A stretch of DNA of 64,000 bases from an uncultured Clostridia bacterium (GCA_944386365.1 CALXAT010000001.1:339028-403027); one strand, 5' to 3'; shown: positions 33,355 to 42,109, counted from the first letter of the stretch. The notes: generated from the letters alone by a model not told the origin. Numbers and translations: made by a program.

Positions 33355-34356
33355 TTAATACCAGTCATGTTTCTCATCACGATTTAAACTTTCCATTAAT
33401 TGCATTTCTTCATCTGTTAGTTTGAAATCATATATTTTCGTATTTTCTTTTATATGTTCTGGATTACTTGAACCTGGGATAACAACAACACCTCTTTGTA
33501 AATTCCATCTTAAAATTACTTGTGCTGGTGTTACATTATGATTTTGGGCAATCTTTACTATTGTTTCATCATTTAATAATTCACTGGTATGTCCTCTTCC
33601 TCCAAACGGATACCATCCTTCTACAACAATTCCTTTATCTTGAATATATGGAACAACATCTAATTCCTGATAATATGGGTGAATTTCATTTTGTACGACA
33701 GCTGGCATAATTGTAATCTGTGGTAAAAATTCTTCTAGTTCCTCTATATACCAATTTGATAATCCAATAGAACGCACTTTTCCCTCTTGAACAGCTTGTT
33801 CCATCGCTTTATATGCTTTTACATCATTTTCTCCTGGATGATGTAGCAATAATAAATCAATATACCCTACATCTAGTGTATCTAATGCTAGCTCAATTGC
33901 TGATTCTGGGGCATCATATTGGTTTGGATATAATTTGGTTGTAATAAAAATTTCCTCTCTTGGAATATTAGAATCTCTAACTGCTCTTCCTATTTCTTCT
34001 TCATTATGATACATATATGCTGTATCAATTAATCTAACACCTGAATTTAAAGCACTTATTATAGAATTATAACATTCCTCTCCTGTTAAGCTATATGTTC
34101 CAATACCATTTAAAGGCATTTCATATCCACTATTTAAAGTAACTGTTTTGGAGTCAAAGTTAAATGTTTTCATATCCTTCATGTCATATTCTTTATTTTG
34201 TAAATTCTCATTATTCTCGTTCATATTTGTCACCTCCTGATTTATTTCTTCTTCACTATCCTTGTTTGCTGTGGTAAAAAATAAATATCCTGTAATACTA
34301 AGTAAGATACATACAATGATGATAATCGTAACCATTCCCCATTTTTTCCTTGTCAT
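33355..34356 (-). CDS. Membrane-anchored aldo/keto reductase
   Basis: A 333-residue NADPH-dependent aldo/keto reductase with an extra N-terminal membrane helix (about 7-28) and acidic linker. The catalytic tetrad is visible: Asp and Tyr in RLIDTAYMYHNEEEIG, Lys in ITTKLYPNQ and His in LLLHHPG. IPGSSNPEHIKEN near the end binds the cofactor. The membrane anchor is unusual for this family, and may place the enzyme outside the cell; that would leave its NADPH source unclear. Start follows AGGAGG. Confidence 0.88.
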   Translation of the reverse strand: MTRKKWGMVTIIIIVCILLSITGYLFFTTANKDSEEEINQEVTNMNENNENLQNKEYDMKDMKTFNFDSKTVTLNSGYEMPLNGIGTYSLTGEECYNSIISALNSGVRLIDTAYMYHNEEEIGRAVRDSNIPREEIFITTKLYPNQYDAPESAIELALDTLDVGYIDLLLLHHPGENDVKAYKAMEQAVQEGKVRSIGLSNWYIEELEEFLPQITIMPAVVQNEIHPYYQELDVVPYIQDKGIVVEGWYPFGGRGHTSELLNDETIVKIAQNHNVTPAQVILRWNLQRGVVVIPGSSNPEHIKENTKIYDFKLTDEEMQLMESLNRDEKHDWY

Positions 34357-34367
34357 ATGTTCCTCCT

Positions 34368-34604
34368 TTATAAATTTTCTTTTTTTAAGTTTATAACAAG
34401 ATAATCTAATATATCAATCTCCTTTTGTTGTTTATGTATATTGTTTAATAATGTATTTCTATATTTTCTAAGTAAGATAAAAATTTGATCAAATTGTTTT
34501 TTATCTAATAAATCGAAAAATTTATCTATGATTTTTTGATTACAACCTGCATCCTGCAAATTTTGAGTCAATGCCTCTTTTTTATCTTCATCTCCATTTA
34601 TCAT
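34368..34604 (-). CDS. Conserved small helical protein
   Basis: A 78-residue, fully helical protein (ALTQNLQDAGCNQKIIDKFFDLL, LLRKYRNTLLNNIHKQQKEIDILDYLVINL). This type occurs widely beside oxidoreductase clusters and regulators in Clostridia; I know no function. It is the first gene of the leftward cluster and lies 12 bp before the aldo/keto reductase gene. AAAGGG precedes the ATG. Confidence 0.7.
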   Translation of the reverse strand: MINGDEDKKEALTQNLQDAGCNQKIIDKFFDLLDKKQFDQIFILLRKYRNTLLNNIHKQQKEIDILDYLVINLKKENL

Positions 34605-34758
34605 ATTAATAACCCTTTCTTATCATTCAAATTCTTATTTTCATATAACAATTGTGAAACAAAATGACACATATAGCAATGTTATTTTCTTATTTCATAT
34701 TAATTATACTCGATCATTTTAAAAATAGCCAATACTTATTTTGCATGGTCTATCATAG

Positions 34759-34787
34759 TTGACAGGAATGATAAAAAAAATTATAAT
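34759..34787 (+). promoter_or_regulatory. Consensus promoter of the LysR gene
   Basis: Perfect TTGACA (34759-34764), 17-bp spacer and perfect TATAAT (34782-34787). Confidence 0.85.
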
Positions 34788-34793
34788 TATTAT

Positions 34794-34830
34794 GAACTTT
34801 AGGTAACACACTTCAAAGTTCCCTGGAAGT
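34794..34830. promoter_or_regulatory. Overlapping inverted repeats at the lysR transcript start
   Basis: GAACTTT/AAAGTTC (34794-34800 with 34815-34821) overlaps ACTTC/GAAGT (34810-34814 with 34826-34830). They begin at the predicted +1 of the LysR gene. An operator for autorepression or for the divergent cluster is likely. Confidence 0.45.
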
Positions 34831-34883
34831 TAGATATTTAAAATATATCTATATAAAGATAAATCTTATAGGAGGTATCTGTT

Positions 34884-35767
34884 GTGGAATTAAGAGTTTT
34901 ACGATATTTTTTAGAGGTTGCTAGAGAAGAAAATATTACAGCAGCTGCTGAATCTTTGCATATAACTCAACCTACACTTTCTAAACAATTAATGGAATTG
35001 GAAGATGAAATTGGAAAAAAATTATTTATCAGAGGTAAAAGACGAATCACTTTAACAGAAGATGGCATTCTTCTTCGTAAAAGAGCTAGCGAAATTATTG
35101 AATTAGTCGAAAAAACAGAATCTGAATTAAAAAAATCTGATGAAATTATCGTTGGAGATGTCTATATTGGTGCTGCTGAAACAGATGCTATGAAAGATAT
35201 TGCCAAAATATGTACAAATTTACAAAAAAATATCCTCATATCCATTATCATTTATTTAGTGGAAATAGTGAAGATGTTATAGAAAAATTAGATAAAGGTC
35301 TTATTGATTTTGGTATCCTTTTCGAACCTTCTGATATTAAAAAATATAATTATATCAAATTACCTGCCTACAATACTTGGGGACTTTTAATGAGAAAAGA
35401 TAGTCCATTAGCAACACTTACTAATATAACACCTGATACACTTTTAAATGTTCCTTTAATTTGTTCTAAACAAGCTCTTGATAATAACGAGCTTGCTGGT
35501 TGGTTTGGTCACAACATAGAAAAATTAAATATTGTTGCAACATATAATTTGATTTACAATGCTTCTTTTTTTGTTGAAGAAGGATTTGGAAGTGCTTTAA
35601 CTCTTGATAAATTAGTTAGTATGACAGAAGATAATAACTTATGCTTTAAACCTCTTACCCCTAATTTAAAAACAAACTTGATTATGGTTTGGAAAAAATA
35701 TCAGGTATTTTCTAAGGCTTCTGAAACATTTTTAAATGAATTGCAAAAAGAATTTCAAAATAAATAA
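34884..35767 (+). pseudogene. LysR-family regulator split by a -1 frameshift
   Basis: The N-terminal part (GTG at 34884 after GGAGG) holds the winged helix (LRVLRYFLEVAREENITAAAESLHITQPTLSKQL) and start of the effector domain. It runs into an A7 tract (35224-35230) where adding one A joins DIAKICTNLQK to KYPHIHYHLFSGNSEDV in the next frame, which continues to 35767. The joined protein would be about 294 residues, normal for a LysR. As given it stops at 35282. It is divergent from the aldo/keto reductase cluster, its likely target. Real mutation, transcriptional slippage or sequence error are all possible. Confidence 0.85.
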
Positions 35768-35779
35768 TATCTATAAATA

Positions 35780-36343
35780 TTAGATCATTTTACTTAATCT
35801 TATATATACTTGATTGGTTAATACACAATCATTTAATGCTCTATGTTCATTTCTTTTCGTTAAATGAAAATAGGTAATTAAATCATCTAATTTATGATGC
35901 ATTAAATTTGGAAGCACTTTTCTTGCAATTCTTAAAGTATCAACATAGTCATTTGATAAATAAGTATCTATATGTTCTTCCATATTATCATAAAGAAAAT
36001 TAATATCAAAATTAACATTATGCCCAACAATGATGTCATTTCCTAAAAATGTTTTAAAGTTTTGTAAAACCTCTTCTAATTCTTTTCCTTCTTTCAACAT
36101 CATTTCATTGGTAATTCCTGTTAAGTTTGTTGTAAAATATCCAAGTTCCTCATTCGTTCTAATAAGCTCAGAAAAATTGTCTACCTCTTCTTTATTTCTA
36201 ACTTTAATCGCACTAATTTCAAGAATCTCTCCATGAAAAGAATCCAAACTGGTTGTTTCTATGTCTACTACTGTATAATCTCCTACATCTTCAACTAAAC
36301 TATGTCCTTTATATATTCTACGATTTTTATTTAGATTTCTCAT
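35780..36343 (-). CDS. DEDDh 3'-5' exonuclease
   Basis: A 187-residue exonuclease of the DnaQ/PolC-epsilon type. The three Exo motifs are present: TVVDIETTSLDSFHGEILEISAIKV (Exo I), VGHNVNFDINFLYD (Exo II) and HRALNDCVLTNQVYIRL (Exo III with the catalytic His). It is a stand-alone domain, probably in DNA repair or proofreading. It lies 4 bp after the esterase gene. Confidence 0.9.
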   Translation of the reverse strand: MRNLNKNRRIYKGHSLVEDVGDYTVVDIETTSLDSFHGEILEISAIKVRNKEEVDNFSELIRTNEELGYFTTNLTGITNEMMLKEGKELEEVLQNFKTFLGNDIIVGHNVNFDINFLYDNMEEHIDTYLSNDYVDTLRIARKVLPNLMHHKLDDLITYFHLTKRNEHRALNDCVLTNQVYIRLSKMI

Positions 36344-36347
36344 ACGT

Positions 36348-37049
36348 TTACTCCTCTTTTAATATCCATTTAATTCCTTTAGCCATTCTTAAATCTGGCT
36401 CGTAAAAATGATTTCCTTCATTTTCTTCATATATGGTTTTTATTCCTTGAGAATGATATATGTTTTCTATTTCTTTTGTATGTTCTTCTACTGTTGCTAA
36501 GACTTGATTTCTAACTTTACTTTCTTTATTTCCTAGTGAAAAATACATACTTTGAATTTTAGATTTCATTTTATTTTTCTTAATATATTCTACAAAATCA
36601 GGAAACCAAAAAGAACCTGAAGCAGATGCAACTTTCTTAAATATGTCTGTTTTATATGTAGCATATACAGCAAATAATCCACCTAATGAATAGCCAGCAA
36701 TAGCATAATAGGCTATTATTTTTTGTAAATCCTTTTTTATGTAATTTTCTACCTTAGGTATAATTTCCTTGGTTAATTCCTCTATATATTCATCTGCTTT
36801 TCCTAAACAATCTTCATCATGCTTATTTAGTTTTGGAGCAAACCATGGTGTCATCTCATCATTCCAATCTAAATGAGAGATGGAAATTAGTATAAAATCA
36901 GGACAATGCAATTTTTCACACTTTTCAAAAACAGCTCTTCCTTCTTCCTCATTATATGCATGTAATATGACAACTGGTAATTCCTTTATATCTGTTTTCG
37001 GATATTGTATACTTACCTGTTTATGGTTGAGGTTTAATTCTTTTATCAT
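36348..37049 (-). CDS. Esterase-family alpha/beta hydrolase
   Basis: A 233-residue hydrolase related to the esterase D/enterochelin esterase group. Nucleophile elbow AIAGYSLGGLFAVYA (Ser), SASGSFWFPDFVEYI, and a C-terminal His in EGNHFYEPDLRMAKGIKWIL. The start overlaps the stop of the MmcQ-type gene by 4 bp. The substrate is unknown. Confidence 0.85.
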   Translation of the reverse strand: MIKELNLNHKQVSIQYPKTDIKELPVVILHAYNEEEGRAVFEKCEKLHCPDFILISISHLDWNDEMTPWFAPKLNKHDEDCLGKADEYIEELTKEIIPKVENYIKKDLQKIIAYYAIAGYSLGGLFAVYATYKTDIFKKVASASGSFWFPDFVEYIKKNKMKSKIQSMYFSLGNKESKVRNQVLATVEEHTKEIENIYHSQGIKTIYEENEGNHFYEPDLRMAKGIKWILKEE

Positions 37050-38071
37050 TTCTTATTTAACTCCTTACTCAATTTACTTGTAATACTTCTTGGTCCTCTA
37101 ATAGCATTTACACCATACTTTTTTAATGTTTCAAATGAATATTCTTCTTTATCATATCGTTTTAATAATTTTAGTTTCATAATCTGTGTGATAGATAAAT
37201 TTTCATCTTGATATGTATACGGTATATCTGTTTCTACAGCCATACATTTGAATAAAATAGCAGAATATGGTTGTGCTACATATAAATATACTGTATCTCC
37301 TTTTTGTATATGATTCGATTGTTTCCATGTAATGGTATCTGTATTATCAAAAGCATGTACCACATCATAATATCTAGGATTTGCTGGAACAATCCATTCT
37401 CCTTTTACATTTGATGCTCCATAACTGATATCTACTAATTTCATAATTTTCTCGTCTGACAAGGTATCATCTAATATAATACTTACCCAGCTTTTTTTAC
37501 TTAAATGATAAGCTGGATAAATCCCTTTTTGCTCTAGATATTTGGGTACCTCATCATCCAATTTTACATTTAATACTTCAATTTCTCCTTTTTCTTTTGA
37601 AATGATCTTACTCTTATCAATATTCATAATAATACCAAACCATTTCTGACTCCTTGCATTTCTAAAAACACCATCGTTCGGAAACTTTTTCCATAAAAAT
37701 TCAGGTTCTACCTGATATGTTTCTTTTATCAATTTTGTTATTCGGTTTGATTGCTTATAAATAAAATATTCTTTTTCAAAGCAATGATTGGCTATATCTT
37801 TTAAAATCTTTATATATTCTTCTTTTACCGTATTGACAAATTCTCCTACAGAATCTTCTACACGAAAATTGGTATATTCTTCTTCTATATCTAAATCATA
37901 TACCTTTCCTTGCGCATTGCCATTTAAATCTATGTAAATATCTGCTCTAAATGTGTCTTTCATAAATTTTTTGCTATAATGATATCCCTCTTTTTCTTTT
38001 ATAAATCCATAAGAAATTAATTTTTCTTTATTTAATTTCATCCTTCTAAAGATTTTTTCTTCTATATTCAA
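37046..38071 (-). CDS. MmcQ/YjbR protein with C-terminal PUA-like domain
   Basis: A 341-residue protein. The N-terminal half (about 10-210) is of MmcQ/YjbR type (FMKDTFRADIYIDLNG, EPEFLWKKFPNDGVFRN, WFGIIMNI, KSWVSIILDD). The C-terminal half (about 230-330) resembles an EVE/PUA-like domain (WIVPANPRYYDVVHAF, GDTVYLYVAQPYSAILFKCMAVE). The GTG at 38080 is too close to the AAGGA ribosome site; the TTG at 38071 gives MNIEEKIF and good spacing. DNA or modified-base binding is possible; function is unknown. Confidence 0.8.
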   Translation of the reverse strand: MNIEEKIFRRMKLNKEKLISYGFIKEKEGYHYSKKFMKDTFRADIYIDLNGNAQGKVYDLDIEEEYTNFRVEDSVGEFVNTVKEEYIKILKDIANHCFEKEYFIYKQSNRITKLIKETYQVEPEFLWKKFPNDGVFRNARSQKWFGIIMNIDKSKIISKEKGEIEVLNVKLDDEVPKYLEQKGIYPAYHLSKKSWVSIILDDTLSDEKIMKLVDISYGASNVKGEWIVPANPRYYDVVHAFDNTDTITWKQSNHIQKGDTVYLYVAQPYSAILFKCMAVETDIPYTYQDENLSITQIMKLKLLKRYDKEEYSFETLKKYGVNAIRGPRSITSKLSKELNKK

Positions 38072-38108
38072 TGCTAACACTTCCTTGAAAATTATGATTT
38101 ACAACCTT

Positions 38109-38149
38109 ATATTAGCACAAATGAGAGTAACTCTCAATAGAGTTACTCT
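38109..38149 (-). promoter_or_regulatory. Promoter with perfect 10-bp palindrome
   Basis: Minus strand TTGAGA (38132-38137), 17 bp, TAATAT (38109-38114). A perfect inverted repeat AGAGTAACTC/GAGTTACTCT (38124-38133 with 38140-38149) covers the -35. The promoter core matches the one at 46993-47021 in 24 of 29 bases. Confidence 0.65.
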
Positions 38150-38239
38150 TATTTAATGTATCATCTATTCTATATCTTTAATCAGTATTTAAAAAATTCA
38201 TAACTAAATCAATTAATACTTCCTTCTCTTTTGGATTGA

Positions 38240-39041
38240 TTAGATTCGGCTATTAACAATAGTTAAGGCTGTTAATGTATTATTGTCAATTGTTTGTTTT
38301 CCATCTTTATATAAAATCCCGTAAAAGTTTAAAAAATATATAAATAATGTGGCTGCTATTCTTTTATTTCCATCTGCAAAGACATGGTTTTTAACTGTTA
38401 GATATAAGAAATTGGCTGCTTTTTCTTCTATACTTTTATATATGTCTTGCCCTGAAAAACTTTGATATATATTTCCAATAATAGATTCTAGTCCTTTATC
38501 TCTTTCTACTGCAAATAATGTACTTTCTTCATTAAATCTAAGTTTATTTATAATATCAATACAATCACGATATTGGATTCTTCTTTCATCTATATTTCCT
38601 TTAATTTTCTTAAGTGTTCTATGGTCATAATCATCTAGCAAATCTAATGCTTTTGAATAGTCACCAATGACTTTTAAGATTTCTTTTGCATCATTGTTTT
38701 CTAATCTGTCTTCCATACGATTTGCTATATCAATTAGTTTTATTGTTTTTTCTAGATATTCTAATCTTTTTTGATTTACGGCATATCCTTTTAACATGTA
38801 GTCTTTTAAAATTTTTGTTGCCCATTTTCTAAAAGCAATTCCTCGCTTACTGTTCACTCTGTATCCTACCGAAATAATCATATCTAAATTGTAATATTAT
38901 ATTTTTTTCCGTCTTCTGCAGTATGCTCAAAAAATGAGCATACTGCGTTTTCTTCTAATTCTTCATCTTTGTATATGCCTTGTAATTGTTCTCCTATCTT
39001 TATCAAATAATTCTGCCATTTGTTTCTGTGTAAGCCACACA
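38240..39041 (-). pseudogene. Decayed RhuM-Fic family gene
   Basis: The C-terminal 213 codons are intact (RVNSKRGIAFRKWATKILKDYMLKGYAVN, typical of RhuM, then a Doc-like Fic motif HVFADGNKRIAATLF). Upstream remnants lie in different frames: SVWLTQKQMAELFDKDRRTI (to about 39041), then YKDEELEENAVCSFFEHT and EDGKKYNITI, separated by small deletions and stops. The Fic motif has Lys where AMP-transferases have Gly-Arg. The product is a virulence/phage-resistance-type protein of unclear role; here it is broken. Confidence 0.85.
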
Positions 39042-39079
39042 GATGTTTTACCTATAAGTTTTAGCAAACTGTTGTTTGT

Positions 39080-39108
39080 ATTATATGATATATTTATGGC
39101 TTTGTCAA
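39080..39108 (-). promoter_or_regulatory. Perfect consensus promoter upstream of the RhuM-Fic remnant
   Basis: Minus strand TTGACA (39103-39108), exactly 17 bp, TATAAT (39080-39085). It would transcribe the broken gene. Confidence 0.75.
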
Positions 39109-39144
39109 TCATTTTATTAAAATTCATTTAATTTTATTGATAAG

Positions 39145-39405
39145 TTAAAATTCCTTGCATTTTTCAAGCACTTTTTTTGCATAAGAACATTCTGCAATAA
39201 GCTTTTTATTCTCTTTTTTGGCATTCTCTATAATACATTCTACTAATTTTCTTGCAATTCCTTGTCCTTGATAATGATTATCCACTTCTGTATGTGTTAT
39301 ATTCCAATACTCTTCTGTTTCTAAAAAATCACATTCTCCTATTTGTGTTGTGCCATCAAGTGCTATTGCTCTATTTTTCTCTTTTTCAAATATAATTTCA
39401 ATCAT
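39145..39405 (-). CDS. YjdJ-type GNAT acetyltransferase
   Basis: An 86-residue minimal acetyltransferase domain: NRAIALDG, NITHTEVDNHYQGQGIARKLVECII (acetyl-CoA loop) and KKLIAECSYAKKVLEKC. These short GNATs occur throughout Bacillota; the substrate is unknown. AAAGGAG precedes the ATG. Confidence 0.85.
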   Translation of the reverse strand: MIEIIFEKEKNRAIALDGTTQIGECDFLETEEYWNITHTEVDNHYQGQGIARKLVECIIENAKKENKKLIAECSYAKKVLEKCKEF

Positions 39406-39433
39406 AAAAATCTCCTTTCCCCTTTCTTATATA

Positions 39434-40138
39434 TTAAATTTCCATTCCTTTTTCTATACTTGGGTTGACTATTGGCAGCTGTTGCTGTTTTAATCTTTCT
39501 ATTAATTTGTCAAAATAGCTTTCTACATCTATTACCGTAGTTTCATTATGGATTGGCATTCTTAAAAATACAACCTTTTTAGGATATCTATCACTATTAT
39601 ATTTTAGAACAAATGCGTGTTCTTCAAATTTCTTATCCAAATTACTTTTTATCTCATTATTTTGTCCTTTATTCAAAATGTCCATAAATGTTTTCCCCTC
39701 TACAAACCATACAATTCTTTCTCCTATATTATCTCCTTCATCATTTTTGGTTTTTTCCAATGAAAATAGTACTTCTTTGTTCTCGTCTGATAAATTAGCA
39801 AAATTAATCATAATCCAGGCATATCCCCTACCTGCACTCTCATAAGTAGGCGCATCTAGAAACATTTCTTTTCCTTTTACATCTTCTTTTTCTAATACTT
39901 TTTCTCCTTCTTTTAATAAATTATTTTTATTCGCACTACTCATGACTGTTTCAATGCCTTTCTTTTTCAATTCTTTGCATGCTTTTCTTAATGGTTCTTC
40001 TACAATTTGATCTATCATTTCACTAGCACTACTCTCTTTAATTAAATTTATACCAAACTCTTTGATAGGTTCTATTTCACTAATTTTTCTATTGGGTCTT
40101 TTTACAAGTTTAATTGTTTCCATGAATTCATTTTCCAT
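39434..40138 (-). CDS. Unknown 234-residue soluble protein
   Basis: I do not recognise this protein. It is acidic and helical at the start (ETIKLVKRPNRKISEIEPIKEFG) with a mixed alpha/beta C-terminal half (GYAWIMINFANLSDENKEVLF, KKVVFLRMPIHNETTVIDVESYFDKL). No signal or membrane segment. The ATG at 40150 overlaps the GGAGG site; the ATG at 40138 is preferred. It sits between the GNAT gene and a degraded stretch. Confidence 0.6.
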   Translation of the reverse strand: MENEFMETIKLVKRPNRKISEIEPIKEFGINLIKESSASEMIDQIVEEPLRKACKELKKKGIETVMSSANKNNLLKEGEKVLEKEDVKGKEMFLDAPTYESAGRGYAWIMINFANLSDENKEVLFSLEKTKNDEGDNIGERIVWFVEGKTFMDILNKGQNNEIKSNLDKKFEEHAFVLKYNSDRYPKKVVFLRMPIHNETTVIDVESYFDKLIERLKQQQLPIVNPSIEKGMEI

Positions 40139-40326
40139 ATTTGCCTCCATAAATTATAGTTATCATCAGAATGTTATCATAAATCATGATGATTATCAAC
40201 TCATTAATATGACAGTACTTAAAGTAAAAAATTATAAGAAAGGCATTTTGCTAAGTAATTCTTCTGAGCAACTGCAAAGCACATGTCACTCGCTTCGCTC
40301 GGACGAATATAAGAAGCCTAACCTTG

Positions 40327-40383
40327 TTGTATACGGAAAAATCTTATATGTGGTCAAGATAAAGGTCGATTTTTCCTATACAA
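40327..40383. repeat. Long-armed inverted repeat
   Basis: TTGTATACGGAAAAATC (40327-40343) pairs with GATTTTTCCTATACAA (40368-40383), one bulge, 24-nt loop. The surrounding 40139-40383 stretch has no gene; it includes a short GC-rich piece (about 40280-40320, with CACTCGCTTCGCTCG) unlike its flanks, which could be a relic of imported DNA. Confidence 0.6.
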
Positions 40384-40408
40384 TAAAAAGAGCCACTCTG
40401 GTAGCTCT
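40384..40408 (-). terminator. Terminator hairpin
   Basis: An 8-bp stem AGAGCTAC/GTGGCTCT (40401-40408 with 40389-40396) followed by five T on the minus strand. It would end transcripts of the transglycosylase gene. Confidence 0.65.
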
Positions 40409-40435
40409 CTATCAAAAATAAAAGGAGGATTTTAT

Positions 40436-40461
40436 ACTAATTGTGTTCATCCACAATTAGT
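40436..40461 (+). terminator. Hairpin with plus-strand T-run
   Basis: A 10-bp stem ACTAATTGTG/CACAATTAGT (40436-40445 with 40452-40461) followed by CTTTTTA on the plus strand. No plus-strand gene precedes it, though AAAGGAGG (40421-40428) hints at a lost start. Confidence 0.5.
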
Positions 40462-40466
40462 ACTTT

Positions 40467-41166
40467 TTATTCTGTTTGTTGTAAAATTTCATCTGCTTCT
40501 TTTTGTGTCAAATACCCATTTTCTATCATCTTTTCCATTACCTGCCTCTGTCTTTGTCTTGCAAGTCTTGGATTTTTGGTTGGTGCATATACAGATGGCG
40601 CATTGGGTATTCCTGCAAGTAATATACATTCGTAATCTGTCATTTCATCTAATTCTTTATGAAAATATCCGCTTACATGCCTCTTTTACTGTATAATATC
40701 CATCACCAAAGAAAATGCTATTAACATATAATGCAAATATTTCTTCTTTTGAATAATGGTCTTCTATTTGCCAAGACATAAAAACTTCTGCAATTTTTCT
40801 TTCCATTTTCTTTTCTTGTGTAAAGTACATATTTTTTGCTAATTGTTGCGTTATGGTACTTCCACCTTCTACGTATGCCATTTTCTTTATATCATTTATA
40901 GCTGCTCTTCCGATTGCTAGTATGTCTATTCCATGATGTTTATAAAATCTTTTATCTTCTACACTAATGACGGCATTTACATACATTTGTGGTAATTCTG
41001 AAAACGTTGTATAATTTTCTTTAGCTTGTATTTGCGCTACTTTTTCTTCAAGAGATATATCCTCTATTGCATCTTTGTACATATTGTAACCATTACCTAT
41101 GAATAATAAGGCGATACTTAATCCAATTAATACTAAGAAAAATACAACTTTAAAAATCTTTTTCAC
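40467..41166 (-). pseudogene. Monofunctional peptidoglycan transglycosylase, frameshifted
   Basis: Start GTG at 41166 after GAGGTGG. N-terminal membrane anchor (about 3-24), then the glycosyltransferase-51 domain with the catalytic Glu in AVISVEDKRFYKHHGID, EGGSTITQQLAKNMYF and MERKIAEVFMSWQIEDHYSKEEI. After DGYYTVKEAC the frame breaks near 40673 (one extra A); the next frame continues SGYFHKELDEM, LLAGIPNAPSVYAPTKNPRLA and ends at 40467. As written it stops at 40657, losing about 65 residues of a conserved region. Confidence 0.85.
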
Positions 41167-41248
41167 TTTACCACCTCATTTCTTTTTTCATATCTTGGTA
41201 TTTTATTTTTTCTATGTATGATTAAACTTTTTAACTTATAACTTTTTA

Positions 41249-41602
41249 TTATTTTATATTCATTGCTGTTTTAACATCATCTGGTAATTCTTCTTGCTGT
41301 ACTTCTTTCCAATTAACAACACCTCTCATTTGCATTACATCTAATTCCAAATAAGCTCCTTCTCTTAACTCTCTACTTGTTTTAAATTGAATTTCTTTTT
41401 CCTTTCCATTTTTGTTATATGCAGTTAATGTATATTGATATCTCATATCCTCATCACCAGATAATTCCTCTATTTTTGTATTATCTATTTTTGTATAATA
41501 TACTGTTTTATGGACAAATAAAAAGTAATATGTGCCTATCATTAAGGCTATAACAATGATTACTGCAATAATCATTGGAATTTTTTCTTTAAAATCTTCC
41601 AT
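41249..41602 (-). CDS. yxeA: YxeA family (DUF1093) protein
   Basis: A 117-residue protein with an N-terminal membrane helix or uncleaved signal (about 9-30) and a small OB-like domain (VYYTKIDN, YQYTLTAYNKNGKEKEIQFKTSRELREGAYLELDV). In Bacillus subtilis yxeA follows yxdJKLM, a peptide-sensing system and ABC transporter; the arrangement here is the same kind. The exact role is unknown. Confidence 0.85.
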   Translation of the reverse strand: MEDFKEKIPMIIAVIIVIALMIGTYYFLFVHKTVYYTKIDNTKIEELSGDEDMRYQYTLTAYNKNGKEKEIQFKTSRELREGAYLELDVMQMRGVVNWKEVQQEELPDDVKTAMNIK

Positions 41603-41614
41603 TTTCTTATCCTC

Positions 41615-42106
41615 CTATTCTGCTACTATTTCGACATTTCCAGTAAAATTTGTAACTTTAACTTTTAAATAATAGCTCATTTCTTTAACATCAACTGTCT
41701 TTTCAGTCTCTCCAGTATCCTTTATTAAAACTTCACTTTCAGTTCCTTCGTTACTAATAATTTCGATATTACCACTTTGTTTTTCTAGTTTTATTTTTAA
41801 TTTTATTGTATTTCCATTTTTTCTATCCAAAGTTGTTCCTCCAAATATTGTTTCTTCTTTTGTTTTATCATTGTAATTCGCCTTGTATGAACCTACATAT
41901 TCATCAATTCCGTATTCTCTTTTTCCTTCTAATTTGTTATCTTTTGTAAGCCCATTAGGTGAAGTATCTTGCAAAAAGTTGCTATAACTATTTACTAGAT
42001 CATCCTTTGAAATAGTTTGATTATTAAAAATATTAGAGAAAAACACACCTCCTGCAATTATAATTCCTACAATGGCTAGTAAAATTAATTTAAAGAATCC
42101 AAACAT
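41615..42106 (-). CDS. Unknown single-pass membrane protein of the ABC operon
   Basis: A 163-residue protein with one membrane helix (about 5-26) and an outer beta-rich domain (NTIKLKIKLEKQSGNIEIIS, YYLKVKVTNFTGNVEIVAE). I do not recognise it. Its ribosome site GAGGAGG lies in the last codons of the permease gene, so it is translated with it. It may be an accessory factor of the transporter. Confidence 0.7.
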   Translation of the reverse strand: MFGFFKLILLAIVGIIIAGGVFFSNIFNNQTISKDDLVNSYSNFLQDTSPNGLTKDNKLEGKREYGIDEYVGSYKANYNDKTKEETIFGGTTLDRKNGNTIKLKIKLEKQSGNIEIISNEGTESEVLIKDTGETEKTVDVKEMSYYLKVKVTNFTGNVEIVAE

Positions 42107-42109
42107 TAT

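Noticed and set aside
40062..40421. Plus-strand open frame in the degraded stretch
   Set aside because: No ribosome site, no recognisable protein, and it overlaps an intact minus-strand gene start.
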